From the NCBI RefSeq assembly GCF_000009365.1, contig NC_008260.1, forward strand, positions 2,196,001-2,260,000: a DNA stretch of 64,000 nt, given 5' to 3'. Of this stretch, positions 9,879-17,915 are shown one piece after another. Numbering within the stretch: position 1 is the first letter of the stretch; every line of letters begins with the position of its first letter. Made by a program: the position numbers and the translations under genes. This DNA is from Alcanivorax borkumensis SK2. GTDB lineage: Bacteria > Pseudomonadota > Gammaproteobacteria > Pseudomonadales > Alcanivoracaceae. The notes under the pieces are model-generated. The model was not told where the DNA came from, searched no databases, and saw only the letters and a program-made list of their open reading frames with translations.

Positions 9879-10361
9879 ATGAAACCTCTGCTTGTTCCGG
9901 CTATTGCTCTGCTTTTCACTGGGTGCCAGCACTTCAGTAGCTACCAACAACCCTACGGTGATAACACCGCCGAGATCACCTTTACCAGCAACGATACAGC
10001 AGCGCAGCCTGTTATCTGTGTCCCTGGCGAGGGATTCCAATCCACCGAGTTTTCCATTTCTCAACGGCCCATTGGCGGCGACAGCCTGAATGAGCTAATG
10101 GAGGCCATGAAAAAGAGCCCAGAAGTAACGACTAGCTTGGAAGCCTCTAAGCAAGCTCGGATTGGCATTCTCTACAACAAAAAAAGCACCAACAGCACCA
10201 CGCGGGACCGCTGTCGAGTCGCTCTGCAATTCGAAGCGCTGGCGGGCGAACACTATCAGGCAAAATTTAGTTTCAGTCAGGGGCAATGCGGCCTATCACT
10301 AACCGATAGTCGTGGTCGCTCCGCGGACGCCGTACACGTCGACTGGGAATGCCCGTCATAA
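9879..10361 (+). CDS. predicted lipoprotein of unknown function
   Basis: A 160-residue protein with a lipoprotein signal peptide: Lys-2, a hydrophobic stretch, and lipobox LFTGC with the lipidated Cys at about residue 16. The mature region has several Cys residues (about 46, 115, 136 and 157) that may form disulfides in the periplasm, and ends with DWECPS. I do not recognise a family. The start is supported by CAGG at suitable spacing, while the open frame upstream to 9798 has no signal-like features. It is followed by an NtrC-like site and the sigma-54 promoter of the next gene. Confidence 0.72.
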   Translation: MKPLLVPAIALLFTGCQHFSSYQQPYGDNTAEITFTSNDTAAQPVICVPGEGFQSTEFSISQRPIGGDSLNELMEAMKKSPEVTTSLEASKQARIGILYNKKSTNSTTRDRCRVALQFEALAGEHYQAKFSFSQGQCGLSLTDSRGRSADAVHVDWECPS

Positions 10362-10380
10362 ACACCCCAACTTGGTGCGC

Positions 10381-10397
10381 CGCACCATTGCGGTGCA
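10381..10397 (+). promoter_or_regulatory. NtrC-like enhancer site
   Basis: CGCACC, five bases, GGTGCA: this matches the dyad GCACC-N5-GGTGC bound by NtrC. It is centred about 120 bases before the predicted start of the sigma-54 promoter at 10483, a usual distance for an NtrC enhancer. A second GGTGCG/CGCACC palindrome (10374-10386) overlaps it, so a hairpin ending the upstream lipoprotein mRNA is the alternative, though no T-tract follows. Confidence 0.5.
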
Positions 10398-10482
10398 CCC
10401 TCTTCCTTGTTACTGGTACCCCACACCGCTCACCTCGCCCTAATTATACTCAAGCCACTGTTATATAAAGAAAAAACAAAAC

Positions 10483-10498
10483 TGGCACGCTCTCTGCA
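10483..10498 (+). promoter_or_regulatory. sigma-54 (RpoN) promoter
   Basis: TGGCACG, four bases, CTGCA matches the RpoN consensus TGGCACG-N4-TTGCA at all but one position, with exactly ten bases between the invariant GG and GC. Transcription would start near 10509, about 67 bases before the ATG of the TorF-type gene. Together with the NtrC-like site it predicts nitrogen-limitation control. Confidence 0.7.
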
Positions 10499-10575
10499 TT
10501 CTCTCTTTCGAGCCTGATAGGCGGTGCGCCACCCGCGCACATTTGAACAAATTAGACTTGTTAAGAGGGTTGCAC

Positions 10576-11289
10576 ATGAAAAACGTACTTGGTCTGAAGA
10601 AAACGCTCATTGCTTCCACTATTGCGGCAGCAAGCGTGGTGGCTCCGTCTATGGCAGCTGCAGAAATCAGTGGTAGTTTGGGGATTGCCAGCATGTACCT
10701 GTGGCGTGGTCAGGATGTGTCTGCCGGTACGGCTAACGTTTCCGGCAGCCTAGACTTCACCACCGACGCAGGCTTTTATGCAGGCACTTGGATTTCTTCT
10801 GCTGGTACAGCCGTAGCAGGGGGCACCACTTCTACTGAAACCGATTTCTACGTAGGTTTCGGTGGTGAAGCAGGCGGCCTTAGCTATGACCTGTCCTACA
10901 TCACCTACGTTTACCCGGAATTCGATGTGGGCGCCGGGGAGCTGGGCGAAATTATTCTCGGCCTGGGTATGGGGGGCTTCAGTGCGACCCTATACAGCTA
11001 TGCTGGCTGGGAGAAGAATATTTCTGATGGGGGTGATGGCTCTACCGATATGAGCTTTGGTGATGACAACTACGTTACCTTGGGCTACGACTACGAAGAT
11101 TTTGGTATCTTAGTGGGCACCTGGATGTATGAAGCTGACGACAGTGACTACACCCACGTGGACTTGAGCTACTCTCCCATCGAAAACTTGACCTTTACCG
11201 TCTCCAAGGTTGTAGATAGCGATAAATTCTCCCCCGTTTCCGATGATCAAGACCCTCTGTTCGTCGTCGGCTACAGCTTCCCGCTATAA
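10576..11289 (+). CDS. TorF family (TIGR02001) putative outer-membrane protein
   Basis: A 237-residue protein with a signal peptide (MKNVLGLKK basic start, cleavage after SMAAA at about 29). The mature part has the hallmarks of the TIGR02001/TorF putative porin family: GSLGIASMYLWRGQDVS near the N-terminus, alternating aromatic/Gly beta strands such as YDLSYITYVYPEFD, and an aromatic-rich C-terminal strand ending FVVGYSFPL. From family knowledge, members often sit beside glnK-amtB; no such genes are adjacent here. The ATG at 10576 has GAGGG nine bases upstream. Regulation is probably by RpoN and NtrC (sites at 10381 and 10483). Terminators follow. Confidence 0.82.
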   Translation: MKNVLGLKKTLIASTIAAASVVAPSMAAAEISGSLGIASMYLWRGQDVSAGTANVSGSLDFTTDAGFYAGTWISSAGTAVAGGTTSTETDFYVGFGGEAGGLSYDLSYITYVYPEFDVGAGELGEIILGLGMGGFSATLYSYAGWEKNISDGGDGSTDMSFGDDNYVTLGYDYEDFGILVGTWMYEADDSDYTHVDLSYSPIENLTFTVSKVVDSDKFSPVSDDQDPLFVVGYSFPL

Positions 11290-11303
11290 ACGACAACGCT
11301 ATT

Positions 11304-11391
11304 TGAGCGACTCCGGTCGCTCACGATTTTACGCCGCGGGGCTCCTCCCTAGGTCCTCGCAAACACGCAAGCAACCCTGCGGCGTTTTTTT
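11304..11391 (+). terminator. terminator region after TorF gene
   Basis: A compact hairpin (7-bp arms 11304-11310 and 11317-11323, 6-base loop) is followed by CGATTTT. A second, longer-looped stem (ACGCCGC at 11331 with GCGGCGT ending at 11385) leads straight into seven Ts. Either or both would end the TorF transcript. Confidence 0.65.
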
Positions 11392-11480
11392 AATTTACGT
11401 TTGATGATCAATGCCTGACGCGTAAAAGCAAAGCGGCCCCCACTGACTCAAACAATGCCCCATATTATTTCTTCTAGCGC

Positions 11481-12428
11481 CTAGCCTCCCGCTACAGGGT
11501 TTGTGAAATACACCACCAGTGCATCGTGATCTGATACAGGGCTCACTCCCTTCGAGCGGTACAGACTATCGTAGCGACCCGCATGACCGCGACTCACCGC
11601 CACCTGATTAACGAACGCTTTTAAAATAGGAGACACCCAAATATGATCCAGAGCCTGTGGCTGGCATCGATAACGAAAACTGTAGCGTGATTTTTTAGGC
11701 AATTCAGCCCAGGTATTCAGCAGCCCCGCCTGCTCAAAACGCCGGTAGCTGGCCGAAAATCGCCCCTGCCCCCAAGTGGTATTAAAATCACCAGCAACAA
11801 TTAACGGGCTTCTCTGCGCAGCGACCCAATTAGCCAATAATGCCGCCTGAGTTTGCCGTTTTTCATACACCTGTGCTTTCTTTAAATTCTTCGCACTGCG
11901 CCAATGCACCACCACCAGCCGGGCCGCTAACGGTGCCTCAATATCGACCACCAAAGGCGGACGCGAATAAAGCGCATGGCCACGCAAGCGTTGGTCTGAA
12001 AAAAGGGTGCCAACCGAGCCAATATTTACCGGCGAACGATACATCACCGCCACATCCATACCGGAAGGATCATTACCTTCGCGTAACACTGAACGATACC
12101 GATAACCCAGTAATGCCAGCCGTTCTGCAAGCCGGTTCAATACAATCTGGTTCTCCACTTCCTGGAACGCAAGAACGTGCGGCGCGTTCAAGTCCACCAC
12201 AATAAAGTCCGCTAGCGCATTCAATCTCGCTTCCAGCAACATGGCCGATACAGGGTCATCCAGCTTGCTATGCCTGTGCTCATCACGCAAACGCCACAGA
12301 TTTAGGGTGGCCAGAGCCCATACCTGATCTGGCGCAGCAGGCACACCTCGGGCAGCAGCAAGCCGTGGACAATCTGCCGTAGCCACCAGCGGAATAACGA
12401 TGAGTATAATCAGGATTAACAGACGCAT
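11481..12428 (-). CDS. secreted endonuclease/exonuclease/phosphatase-family protein
   Basis: A 315-residue protein with an N-terminal signal peptide (about 1-18). It has an EEP-superfamily core: LATLNLWRL (about 39-47) supplies the metal-binding Asn, AFQEVEN (about 86-92) the catalytic Glu, LIVAGDFNTTWGQ (about 209-221) the Asp/Asn pair, and PVSDHDALVV near the C-terminus the SDH motif. This superfamily includes DNase I-like nucleases and phosphodiesterases, and an exported nuclease or lipid phosphatase is possible. The gene lies 66 bases after the PCuAC gene on the same strand and might share its transcript, though a functional link is not evident. Confidence 0.83.
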   Translation of the reverse strand: MRLLILIILIVIPLVATADCPRLAAARGVPAAPDQVWALATLNLWRLRDEHRHSKLDDPVSAMLLEARLNALADFIVVDLNAPHVLAFQEVENQIVLNRLAERLALLGYRYRSVLREGNDPSGMDVAVMYRSPVNIGSVGTLFSDQRLRGHALYSRPPLVVDIEAPLAARLVVVHWRSAKNLKKAQVYEKRQTQAALLANWVAAQRSPLIVAGDFNTTWGQGRFSASYRRFEQAGLLNTWAELPKKSRYSFRYRCQPQALDHIWVSPILKAFVNQVAVSRGHAGRYDSLYRSKGVSPVSDHDALVVYFTNPVAGG

Positions 12429-12494
12429 ATTTATAGTGTATGCGCGCTATCCATTGCGCAGAAGAGGCGCAAACGCAAGTTTGTGTAGGCTCGT

Positions 12495-12947
12495 TTAAAC
12501 CTCGGGAGCCTCACGCAACACCGGCAGGTTGGCGCAGATCTCATCCCCTTCCTCCGGCATCAGACAAACCGTGACCGATTCCCCAGGCTGGGGCACTCGC
12601 CGAAGTTTCATTAGCATCAAATGGTCGCCGCCCGGTGATAACGAGAAAGATTCCCCCGGTTCCAACATGATGTGGTGCAAATGCCCCATTTTACGAGTGC
12701 CATCCTTCAGGGTTTTCATGCTATGCAGCATGGTGTGACCCGCGACTTCACTGCTGGCACCAATGATTTTTACGCTGAACGCGCCGTTATTCGTCACGGT
12801 TAGGTAGCCGGCCATGGTCGGCGATACCGGTGGCACAGCCCTCAGCCACCCCTCTGAAATACTCACATCGGCATGGACGATGCCAGAGCACAGAAATGCT
12901 GCTAGGGCAGCCCCCTGGCACGTTTTTTTATAAAAGTGATTCAACAT
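12495..12947 (-). CDS. periplasmic copper chaperone PCu(A)C
   Basis: A 150-residue protein with a signal peptide (about 1-26) and a PCu(A)C beta-sandwich domain. Copper ligands follow the family pattern: a Met/His pair in AGHTMLHSM (about 69-77), a Met ten residues on (KMGHLHH), and His-x-Met in GGDHLMLM (about 106-113). PCu(A)C delivers Cu(I) to the CuA or CuB centre of cytochrome oxidase together with Sco1. Its start overlaps the 3' end of the sco1 gene by 20 bases, showing tight coupling. A C-terminal extension with two Cys (about 128 and 138) follows the ligand loop. Confidence 0.9.
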   Translation of the reverse strand: MLNHFYKKTCQGAALAAFLCSGIVHADVSISEGWLRAVPPVSPTMAGYLTVTNNGAFSVKIIGASSEVAGHTMLHSMKTLKDGTRKMGHLHHIMLEPGESFSLSPGGDHLMLMKLRRVPQPGESVTVCLMPEEGDEICANLPVLREAPEV

Positions 12948-13500
12948 CCGTTACCACCTCGTCAATCTTGAAATCCGCCGGGTACAGTTTGCGCACACGC
13001 GCCTGTTCATCCAGCAGGTATATGTAGTCGCTGTGGGTAAACAGGTAGCCCTGCTCCCCGGCTTCTTGGTCCTTGATGAAGACCACCCCATACTGCTTGG
13101 CAACCTCGCGAATCTGTTCCAGGCTACCGGTCAGGCCAATCATATCTGCCTTGAACCAGGGTAGATATTCCTTCAGATGAGCCACTGTATCGCGCTCAGG
13201 ATCAAAAGTAATAAACACCGGCTGAACCTGATCAGCTACCCCGTCCTCTTCCAGATGGCGATAAACTTGGGCCACTTGGGCAAGCACCGCCGGGCAAATA
13301 TCCGGGCAATGGGTGTAACCAAAAAAGAGAATCGACACTTTACCCTTCAACTTTTCTGCCTGAAAAGGCGCACCATTCTGGTCTGTCAGGGTGAAATCAC
13401 CGCCCAAACGAGTATTCACCGGTAGATCGCTTTCCTGCTTGCCACAGCCAGCCAACATCAACGCTACCAGTAATGGCAGCACATACAGCAGTTTTCCCAT
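12928..13500 (-). CDS. Sco1/SenC family copper chaperone lipoprotein
   Basis: A 190-residue protein with lipobox LMLAGC (Cys about 19), so anchored to a membrane and facing the periplasm. The thioredoxin-like Sco1 fold has the copper site FFGYTHCPDICPAVL (CxxxC, about 66-80) and a distal His in LFTHSDYIYLLD (about 158). It matures the CuA centre of cytochrome c oxidase. The ATG at 13500 is chosen because GGAGGAATC stands just before it; the extra upstream 19 residues are not conserved. It is divergent from miaB (80 bases between starts) and followed by PCuAC with a 20-base overlap. Confidence 0.92.
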   Translation of the reverse strand: MGKLLYVLPLLVALMLAGCGKQESDLPVNTRLGGDFTLTDQNGAPFQAEKLKGKVSILFFGYTHCPDICPAVLAQVAQVYRHLEEDGVADQVQPVFITFDPERDTVAHLKEYLPWFKADMIGLTGSLEQIREVAKQYGVVFIKDQEAGEQGYLFTHSDYIYLLDEQARVRKLYPADFKIDEVVTDVESLL

Positions 13501-13580
13501 GATTCCTCCGGTTCGCAGTTTGCCGCAGTCAGCGCTATAATCCGCGCCCATTTTCACTCTATTTGACGGTTAGGCAACCC

Positions 13581-14918
13581 ATGGCACGTAAGCTGTTTAT
13601 CCAGACCCACGGCTGCCAGATGAACGAGTATGACTCCACTCGTATGGTGGACCTGCTCGAATCCAGCCACGGCCTGGAGCCCACCGACAATCCCGAAGAG
13701 GCGGATGTGCTGCTTCTCAACACCTGCTCTATCCGGGAAAAAGCCCAGGAAAAGGTCTTCCACCAACTCGGTCGCTGGAAAAAACTGAAAGACGCCAAGC
13801 CCGATATGATTATCGGCGTGGGCGGCTGTGTGGCCAGCCAAGAGGGCGACGCTATCCGCGACCGCGCCCCCTATGTGGACGTAGTCTTTGGCCCGCAAAC
13901 ACTGCATCGCCTGCCCGGCCTCATTACTCAGGCCGCCAGCACCCGTGAGCTGGCCATCGATGTAACCTTCCCGGAAATTGAAAAGTTCGACAACCTTCCA
14001 GAACCCAGTGTAGACGGCCCCTCCGCCTTTGTATCCATAATGGAGGGCTGCTCCAAATATTGCACCTTCTGCGTAGTGCCCTATACCCGCGGTGAAGAAG
14101 TCAGCCGTCCGGTGCAACCCGTCCTCAAAGAAATCCAGCACCTGGCCGACATGGGCGTTCGCGAGGTTAACTTGTTAGGCCAAAACGTGAACGCCTACCA
14201 AGGCGTGGGGGCCGACGGCGATACACTGGATCTGGCAGACCTGATCCGACTAATCCGGGATATCGACGGTATTGACCGCATTCGCTACACCACCAGCCAC
14301 CCAGTGGAATTCTCTGAAGCGCTGATTCAAGTGTACGAAGACGTGCCCGAGCTGGTCAGCCACCTGCATCTGCCGGTGCAATCTGGCTCCGACCGTATCC
14401 TGGCGATGATGAAACGCAACCACATGGTGCTGGAATACAAGAGCAAGCTGCGCAAGCTCAAACGCATCCGTCCGGATATTTCCTTTAGCTCGGATTTCAT
14501 CATCGGCTTTCCCGGCGAAACAGACCGGGATTTCGAAGACACTATGAACCTGATCCATGACATCGGCTTCGACATGTCATTCAGCTTTATCTACAGCGCC
14601 CGCCCAGGCACGCCCGCAGCGGACCTGCCCGACGATGTGGATATGGAAGTAAAGAAGCAGCGCTTGGCCATTCTCCAGCAACGCATCAACCAGAATGTCC
14701 AGGATATCTCCCGCAAAATGGTGGGCAGTACCCAGCGCATTCTTGTAGACGGCTTCTCCAAGAAGGACCCCGGCCAGCTAAAAGGGCGCACCGAGAACAA
14801 CCGAGTAGTTAACTTCCAGTGTGATGACACCGACCTAATTGGTAAATTCGTAGATGTGACCATTGCAAAGGCTTACAGCAATTCATTGCTAGGGACTGAT
14901 CCGCGCAACCCGAGTTAA
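13581..14918 (+). CDS. miaB: tRNA-2-methylthio-N6-isopentenyladenosine synthase MiaB
   Basis: A 445-residue radical-SAM methylthiotransferase that adds a methylthio group to i6A37 of tRNAs reading UNN codons. The N-terminal UPF0004 domain has cluster cysteines at about 12, 49 and 83. The radical-SAM motif CSKYCTFC lies at about 157-164, and a TRAM domain occupies the C-terminus (about 377-441). Length and motif order match MiaB rather than RimO or MtaB. It heads the miaB-phoH-ybeY-corC-lnt block, but 606 bases separate it from phoH, so a separate transcript is likely. The promoter probably lies in the 80 bases shared with sco1. Confidence 0.96.
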   Translation: MARKLFIQTHGCQMNEYDSTRMVDLLESSHGLEPTDNPEEADVLLLNTCSIREKAQEKVFHQLGRWKKLKDAKPDMIIGVGGCVASQEGDAIRDRAPYVDVVFGPQTLHRLPGLITQAASTRELAIDVTFPEIEKFDNLPEPSVDGPSAFVSIMEGCSKYCTFCVVPYTRGEEVSRPVQPVLKEIQHLADMGVREVNLLGQNVNAYQGVGADGDTLDLADLIRLIRDIDGIDRIRYTTSHPVEFSEALIQVYEDVPELVSHLHLPVQSGSDRILAMMKRNHMVLEYKSKLRKLKRIRPDISFSSDFIIGFPGETDRDFEDTMNLIHDIGFDMSFSFIYSARPGTPAADLPDDVDMEVKKQRLAILQQRINQNVQDISRKMVGSTQRILVDGFSKKDPGQLKGRTENNRVVNFQCDDTDLIGKFVDVTIAKAYSNSLLGTDPRNPS

Positions 14919-15524
14919 TCCCCGGCCTTGCGCACTCATCCCATTATTTCTCTTCATTCCAACAAAGCAGTTTTTAATGGATGCTCATATAGACTAGAGC
15001 CTTGTTCGTGCAACCCAGCGTCGATTACAAATTGTGGAGCAAACCATTCATATAAGGGCTTCCATCCTGCTGGTGGCTGATTAGTGCCCAAAACCCTGCT
15101 GAGCAGCTCCGGCCATATCGCCTGTGAGCTGCTGCTTACTACCGTGAATGCGAAACGCTATCTAGGCTCTACTAACATTCTAGACAGGGTTGATCAGCCG
15201 CCTGCTCACGCTGAACGCACTCATCTGGGCAACAGGCGTGATAGAAGTAGGATTGGCTCGGAGCCTATAGCAGACTCTGGTTACACAACCGACGGATATG
15301 GTGTTTATCCCATTCGCACCAGCATAGGCCGTCACTTTCAGCGGCAACCTAGGATCGCGGGTCACACCAGCCTGATACGGTAGACTGTCAGACACGGCTC
15401 CAATCCTCCTTGCAGCCAACGATAGCGACGGCTACGCTGCCCTTTCAAATTCGCTTTCCCGAAACAACGCTTCCGGGTATTCTGAAACTCTCCCATAACA
15501 GCCCCAAAGGCCATCTTTTCCATC
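14919..15524. other. 606-bp intergenic region between miaB and phoH
   Basis: No credible gene is visible. Short frames exist on both strands but have poor composition, no ribosome binding sites and no recognisable motif. An inverted repeat is present at 15102-15132. The region is long for a place where related genomes usually have tightly packed genes. It may be a decayed insertion, carry a small RNA, or simply hold the phoH promoter. Confidence 0.5.
15102..15132. repeat. inverted repeat downstream of miaB
   Basis: AGCAGCTC (15102-15109) pairs perfectly with GAGCTGCT (15125-15132) across a 15-base loop. No T-tract follows, so it is a weak terminator candidate for miaB at best. Confidence 0.45.
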
Positions 15525-16529
15525 TTGGACACACCACTCGTTTCACAACATATCAGCCTCGAACCTAACGACGCCCATCGCTTGGCCAGTCTCTGTGGCC
15601 GTCTGGATGAGCACATTAAGCAGATTACCCAGCGCTTGCAGGTAGAGATCCATAACCGCGGCAACCAGTTTTATCTGTCCGGGGAGTCCGCCTCCGTGGA
15701 AGCCGCAAAGAGCATTCTTAACGAACTCTACGATCAGACCCGCGACGGCACCGAGCTGACCCCAGAAATCGTGCACCTGCATCTTCAGCAATCCAACGTG
15801 GCGGATCATGCCGGCAATAACATTGCCGATAACCCCGAGCCTTCACCCAGCGACGACATGCTGATCCGTACCAAGCGGGTACGCATCAAGCCCCGAGGCG
15901 CGCACCAGCGAGAGTACGTGCAACAGATACACAAGCACGACATCAACTTTGGTGTGGGTCCTGCGGGCACGGGTAAAACCTGGCTGGCCGTGGCGTGCGC
16001 AGTGGATGCCCTTGAAAAAGCCGAGGTGCAACGTATTCTGCTGGTTCGGCCAGCGGTAGAGGCCGGGGAAAAGCTGGGGTTCTTACCCGGCGACCTAGCG
16101 GAAAAAATCGACCCTTATTTGAGACCGCTATACGATGCACTCTACGAAATGATCGGCTTCGAAAAGGTGGCTAAACTGATGGACAGAATGGTCATCGAAG
16201 TAGCGCCACTTGCCTATATGCGCGGGCGCACACTGAACAACAGTTTTGTGATTCTAGATGAAGCTCAGAACACCACTCCAGAACAGATGAAAATGTTCCT
16301 CACCCGAATCGGCTTTGGTACTCGCGCGGTGATCACCGGCGACGTCACCCAAGTGGATTTGCCCCGCCATCAACGTTCTGGTCTGGTCAACACACTAGAA
16401 GTGTTGGAAGGGGTAAAAGGGATTGGGGTAACCCGCTTCGATAGCCGCGACGTGGTTCGCCACCCGCTGGTTCAACGCATTGTAGAGGCCTACGACCGTC
16501 ATGAACGGGATACCGACACCCACCGTTGA
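15525..16529 (+). CDS. ybeZ: PhoH family ATPase (YbeZ type)
   Basis: A 334-residue PhoH ATPase without a PIN domain. The N-terminus [19 protein letters not shown] matches YbeZ, followed by a KH-like region, Walker A GPAGTGKT (145-152) and Walker [10 protein letters not shown] (about 239-247). YbeZ works with YbeY in 16S rRNA maturation and ribosome quality control. The frame has no ATG near the conserved start; a TTG at 15525 fits the family alignment, with AAAGG about 14 bases upstream, which is rather distant. ybeY overlaps its last 29 bases, so expression is coupled. Confidence 0.92.
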   Translation: MDTPLVSQHISLEPNDAHRLASLCGRLDEHIKQITQRLQVEIHNRGNQFYLSGESASVEAAKSILNELYDQTRDGTELTPEIVHLHLQQSNVADHAGNNIADNPEPSPSDDMLIRTKRVRIKPRGAHQREYVQQIHKHDINFGVGPAGTGKTWLAVACAVDALEKAEVQRILLVRPAVEAGEKLGFLPGDLAEKIDPYLRPLYDALYEMIGFEKVAKLMDRMVIEVAPLAYMRGRTLNNSFVILDEAQNTTPEQMKMFLTRIGFGTRAVITGDVTQVDLPRHQRSGLVNTLEVLEGVKGIGVTRFDSRDVVRHPLVQRIVEAYDRHERDTDTHR

Positions 16530-17028
16530 TATCCAGTGGGCCAGCGACGCCCCGGACGCCCCCGATGAAACCCACTTATGTGAATGGGTACGCCATGCGG
16601 CCATTGCTGCCGGTGGTGTGGTGGGCGACATCACCCTGCGCATCGTGGATGAAGAGGAAATTCGTACTCTGAACCGCGATTACCGTGACAAGGATGCTCC
16701 CACCAATGTGTTGTCGTTCCCTTTTGAAATGCCCGAAGGGCTGCCGGAAGGCGCCATGGACCCACTGGTGGGCGACATTATTATCTGCGCCGCCGTAGTG
16801 CGCCGCGAAGCCAACGAACAGCACAAACCCCTGGTCGCCCACTGGGCGCACATGGTCACCCACGGTGTTCTACACCTGCTGGGTTATGACCATATAGACG
16901 ATGACGACGCAATCGTCATGGAGACTCTGGAAATCCGTGCCCTTGGCGAGTTGGGTTTTCCTGATCCTTACAGCCCTGCGCAACAAGAAAGCCAGGCACA
17001 ACCTGAAAATACGGAGCTTAACCCCTGA
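16501..17028 (+). CDS. ybeY: endoribonuclease YbeY
   Basis: A 175-residue zinc endoribonuclease required for 16S rRNA 3'-end maturation and 70S quality control. The zinc motif [11 protein letters not shown] sits at 121-131, with His121, His125 and His131 as ligands. The family hallmark TNVLSFPFE is at about 68-76. A polar Gln/Glu-rich tail of about 20 residues extends beyond the core. The start lies inside the phoH 3' end (29-base overlap), and the stop overlaps the corC start (TGATG), so the three genes form one coupled unit. Confidence 0.96.
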   Translation: MNGIPTPTVDIQWASDAPDAPDETHLCEWVRHAAIAAGGVVGDITLRIVDEEEIRTLNRDYRDKDAPTNVLSFPFEMPEGLPEGAMDPLVGDIIICAAVVRREANEQHKPLVAHWAHMVTHGVLHLLGYDHIDDDDAIVMETLEIRALGELGFPDPYSPAQQESQAQPENTELNP

Positions 17029-17915
17029 TGTCGGACGATTTTTCGGATAACGGTACCAGCCGAAGTTGGTTGGAGCGTGTCGGCCAGTTTTTCTCACCCA
17101 CCCCGGGTGACCGCAACGAACTACTGGAACTGATGCGCTCCATGCGCGACACCCACATCATCGACGGCGACACCCTAGGGATCATCGAAGGCGCCATCTG
17201 CGTGGCAGACATGCAGGTTCGCGAAATCATGATCCCCCGTTCGCAAATGGTCAGCATCAAGGCCAGCTCCGACCCACGAGGTTTTCTGCCCACCATTATT
17301 GACTGCGCACACTCTCGCTTCCCGGTGCTCGGTGACGACCCGGACGAAGTGATCGGCATCCTCCTTGCCAAGGATCTTTTACCGTTGATCCTTGATCCCG
17401 CCCGTATGGAACGTTTTGCGATCAAGGATCACATTCGTTCGGCTATGGTGGTGCCTGAGTCAAAGCGTCTGGATTCTCTGCTGCGCGAATTCCGTATCAG
17501 CCGCAATCACATGGCCATCGTCGTTAACGAATACGGTGGCGTCGCCGGGCTGGTTACCATTGAAGACGTATTGGAACAGATCGTCGGCGAAATCGAAGAC
17601 GAACACGACATCGAAGAAGATGACTACCTGATCAAGGATCTGGATAAAAACGAATATACCGTCAAGGCCCTGACTCCCATCGACGACTTCAACGAACACT
17701 TTCATTGCCAGTTCAGCAATGAAGAGTTCGACACCATCGGGGGATTGGTAATGCAGAAGTTCGGCCGCCTACCAGGCCGCGATGAAAGTATCACTCTGGA
17801 TGGCTTCCGCGTCACCGTGCTCAGTGCCGACGGCCGCACAATAAGACTGCTACGGGTAACACCGCCGGGGGATAACGATAATGACGACACCAACCACGGC
17901 GCAGACAACGGCTGA
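17028..17915 (+). CDS. corC: HlyC/CorC family CBS-domain protein (YbeX)
   Basis: A 295-residue protein with paired CBS domains (about 65-190) and a C-terminal CorC_HlyC transporter-associated domain (about 205-285). A DUF21 membrane domain is absent, as is typical of YbeX/CorC. Landmarks are VREIMIPRSQMV (about 65-76), HMAIVVNEYGGVAGLVTIEDVLEQIVGEIEDE (about 160-191) and GGLVMQKFGRLPG. Members are linked to Mg/Co efflux and, in E. coli, to ribosome assembly. Translation starts inside the ybeY stop codon. The next gene (pseudo-rhomboid) starts 35 bases before this gene ends. Confidence 0.92.
   Translation: MSDDFSDNGTSRSWLERVGQFFSPTPGDRNELLELMRSMRDTHIIDGDTLGIIEGAICVADMQVREIMIPRSQMVSIKASSDPRGFLPTIIDCAHSRFPVLGDDPDEVIGILLAKDLLPLILDPARMERFAIKDHIRSAMVVPESKRLDSLLREFRISRNHMAIVVNEYGGVAGLVTIEDVLEQIVGEIEDEHDIEEDDYLIKDLDKNEYTVKALTPIDDFNEHFHCQFSNEEFDTIGGLVMQKFGRLPGRDESITLDGFRVTVLSADGRTIRLLRVTPPGDNDNDDTNHGADNG

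Noticed and set aside
13554..14141. 195-residue minus-strand ORF opposite miaB
   Set aside because: Antisense to the secure miaB gene.
15180..15664. Overlapping minus-strand ORFs in the miaB-phoH gap
   Set aside because: Low complexity, no ribosome site, one of them running into the phoH coding region; not supported as genes.
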